Below, in pieces: positions 63,397-64,000 of a stretch of 64,000 bases of DNA. Below the pieces are notes generated by a model that was given only the letters and a program-made list of their open reading frames with translations, had not been told where the DNA came from and did not search any database. The stretch is from G965216695 sp965216695 (GTDB lineage Bacteria; Pseudomonadota; Gammaproteobacteria; Pseudomonadales; Azotimanducaceae), in assembly GCA_965216695.1 (NCBI GenBank), contig OZ244212.1, positions 62,001 to 126,000 of the forward strand, in the 5' to 3' direction. Positions within the stretch are counted from its first letter, which is position 1; every line of letters begins with the position of its first letter. The position numbers were made by a program, and so were the translations under genes.

Positions 63397-64000
63397 TCAG
63401 GAGTTCTTATAACGCCGGTACTCTTCCCAGAGCTTCTCTTTCAGCTCGGGATCCGTTTCTTTCATCGCGGCTTCCCGCAACTGGCGCGCAATGATGTCGT
63501 CATCCTTCGCGTCCGGGATGTCATCCGGCACGTTGTTGCCGGCGGGTCCGGGCGCGGGTGGTGCGGATCGATTCCTGGGAATAAACGTCGTGGACGCGGG
63601 CTGCGGTCCGTCCCCCGGCGCGGATGCCGAGGGGTCCGACGTGCTTGGGGGCAGGGCGGTTATCGCACCGTTGGCAGTTTCGTTCGAGCGCTTCTGAATG
63701 ATGCCCCGCTCACTCATAATCTCCCCGTCGAAGTCCCCGAGTGCGGCATCCAGCTCTTCGTCACTGGCCGATCCAGGCGTTGGCAGACCCATCGCCGTAC
63801 CGTCCTGGGACGAGGAGGGGGTTTTTTCGTCCGGTGTTTCGTTACTCGTAACCCAGCCATCGTCGGACGGAAGTCCGGCATCCCAGGTATCGTCTCCCTC
63901 GGCGCCGGTACCCCCCGCGGTATCTTCGGTACCGCCGTCGCCGCCGGGCATTCCGGGCGGTGGTGTACCGCCACCAGGCAGCGGTTCGTAGCTCGAGTCC
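63397..64000 (-). CDS. Disordered acidic Pro/Gly-rich protein, 5' end beyond the window
   Basis: At least 201 codons open to the window edge; the visible N-terminal residues DSSYEPLPGGGTPPPG come from the edge, so the true start is outside. Composition is dominated by Asp, Ser, Pro, Gly and Thr, with a more structured end AAMKETDPELKEKLWEEYRRYKNS. It is in the same operon, one base before the lipoprotein gene. Probably a periplasmic linker; no family recognised. Confidence 0.6.
   Translation of the reverse strand, partial: DSSYEPLPGGGTPPPGMPGGDGGTEDTAGGTGAEGDDTWDAGLPSDDGWVTSNETPDEKTPSSSQDGTAMGLPTPGSASDEELDAALGDFDGEIMSERGIIQKRSNETANGAITALPPSTSDPSASAPGDGPQPASTTFIPRNRSAPPAPGPAGNNVPDDIPDAKDDDIIARQLREAAMKETDPELKEKLWEEYRRYKNS

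Noticed and set aside
52720..64000. Zorya-type phage defence (ZorAB plus effectors)
   Set aside because: A MotA-like and ExbD/MotB-like pair is present, but there is no helicase, nuclease or ZorC/D/E-like gene; the partners are lipoproteins, PEGA and VWA proteins instead.

Overview
The window is about 60% G+C, densely coded, and looks like a gammaproteobacterial chromosome. The main clues are a PilVWX/PilY1/PilE minor-pilin operon, a sufBCDSATE operon, a Na+-pumping oxaloacetate decarboxylase (oadGAB), paired GTG/ATGA stop-start overlaps and two tRNA-Arg genes. No phage, integrase, IS transposase or CRISPR array was seen. The organism was not identified further; the sodium pump, TonB receptor and sulfatase would fit an aquatic, nutrient-scavenging lifestyle (inference).

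Layout. 1-1.5 kb: a truncated TonB-dependent receptor coupled to a TetR regulator, divergent from 1.7-6.9 kb, an aralkylamine (TTQ) dehydrogenase operon with two heavy chains and two light chains sharing one MauE and one MauD, ending in a cytochrome c. 7.2-13.8 kb: type IV pilus minor pilins and PilY1. 13.9-25.2 kb: mixed metabolic genes (patatin-like lipase, PEP-CTERM protein, zinc-protease-like lipoprotein, TauD-type dioxygenase, tandem small membrane proteins, aldo/keto reductase, D-aminoacylase-like amidohydrolase, DUF1330 protein, cytochrome P450). 25.2-31.8 kb: a perfect 27-bp hairpin, tRNA-Arg(ACG) with a clear promoter, oadGAB, a SPOR/CBM9/DUF5916 outer-membrane protein and tRNA-Arg(CCT). 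31.9-43.7 kb: second amidohydrolase, TcuA-like flavoprotein, Cys-type sulfatase, a divergent isocitrate/isopropylmalate dehydrogenase-like enzyme, periplasmic proteins and a MauG-like di-heme peroxidase. 43.8-52.7 kb: two glycosyltransferase-like genes, a YcgR/PilZ protein, the suf operon and a methyltransferase.

52.7-64 kb, all on the minus strand, is the most interesting part: at least ten tightly overlapping genes with no assigned function. They encode a MotA/TolQ/ExbB-type proton-channel subunit, two single-span proteins whose N-termini look like ExbD/TolR (with the membrane Asp) but whose periplasmic part is a coiled coil plus a von Willebrand A domain, an actin/Hsp70-like cytoplasmic protein, a membrane-anchored PEGA-repeat/SUMF1-fold protein that lacks the formylglycine-generating cysteines, a TPR protein, three lipoproteins, a small secreted acidic protein and a disordered protein running off the window. 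I read this as an envelope-spanning, proton-motive-force-powered machine of unknown purpose.

How genes may work together: the dehydrogenase operon should oxidise aromatic amines in the periplasm and pass electrons to its cytochrome c. TTQ maturation normally needs a MauG-type enzyme; none is in the operon, but a MauG-family protein lies 35 kb away. Start sites were chosen from ribosome-binding sites, stop/start overlaps and signal peptides, and are noted where they are uncertain.
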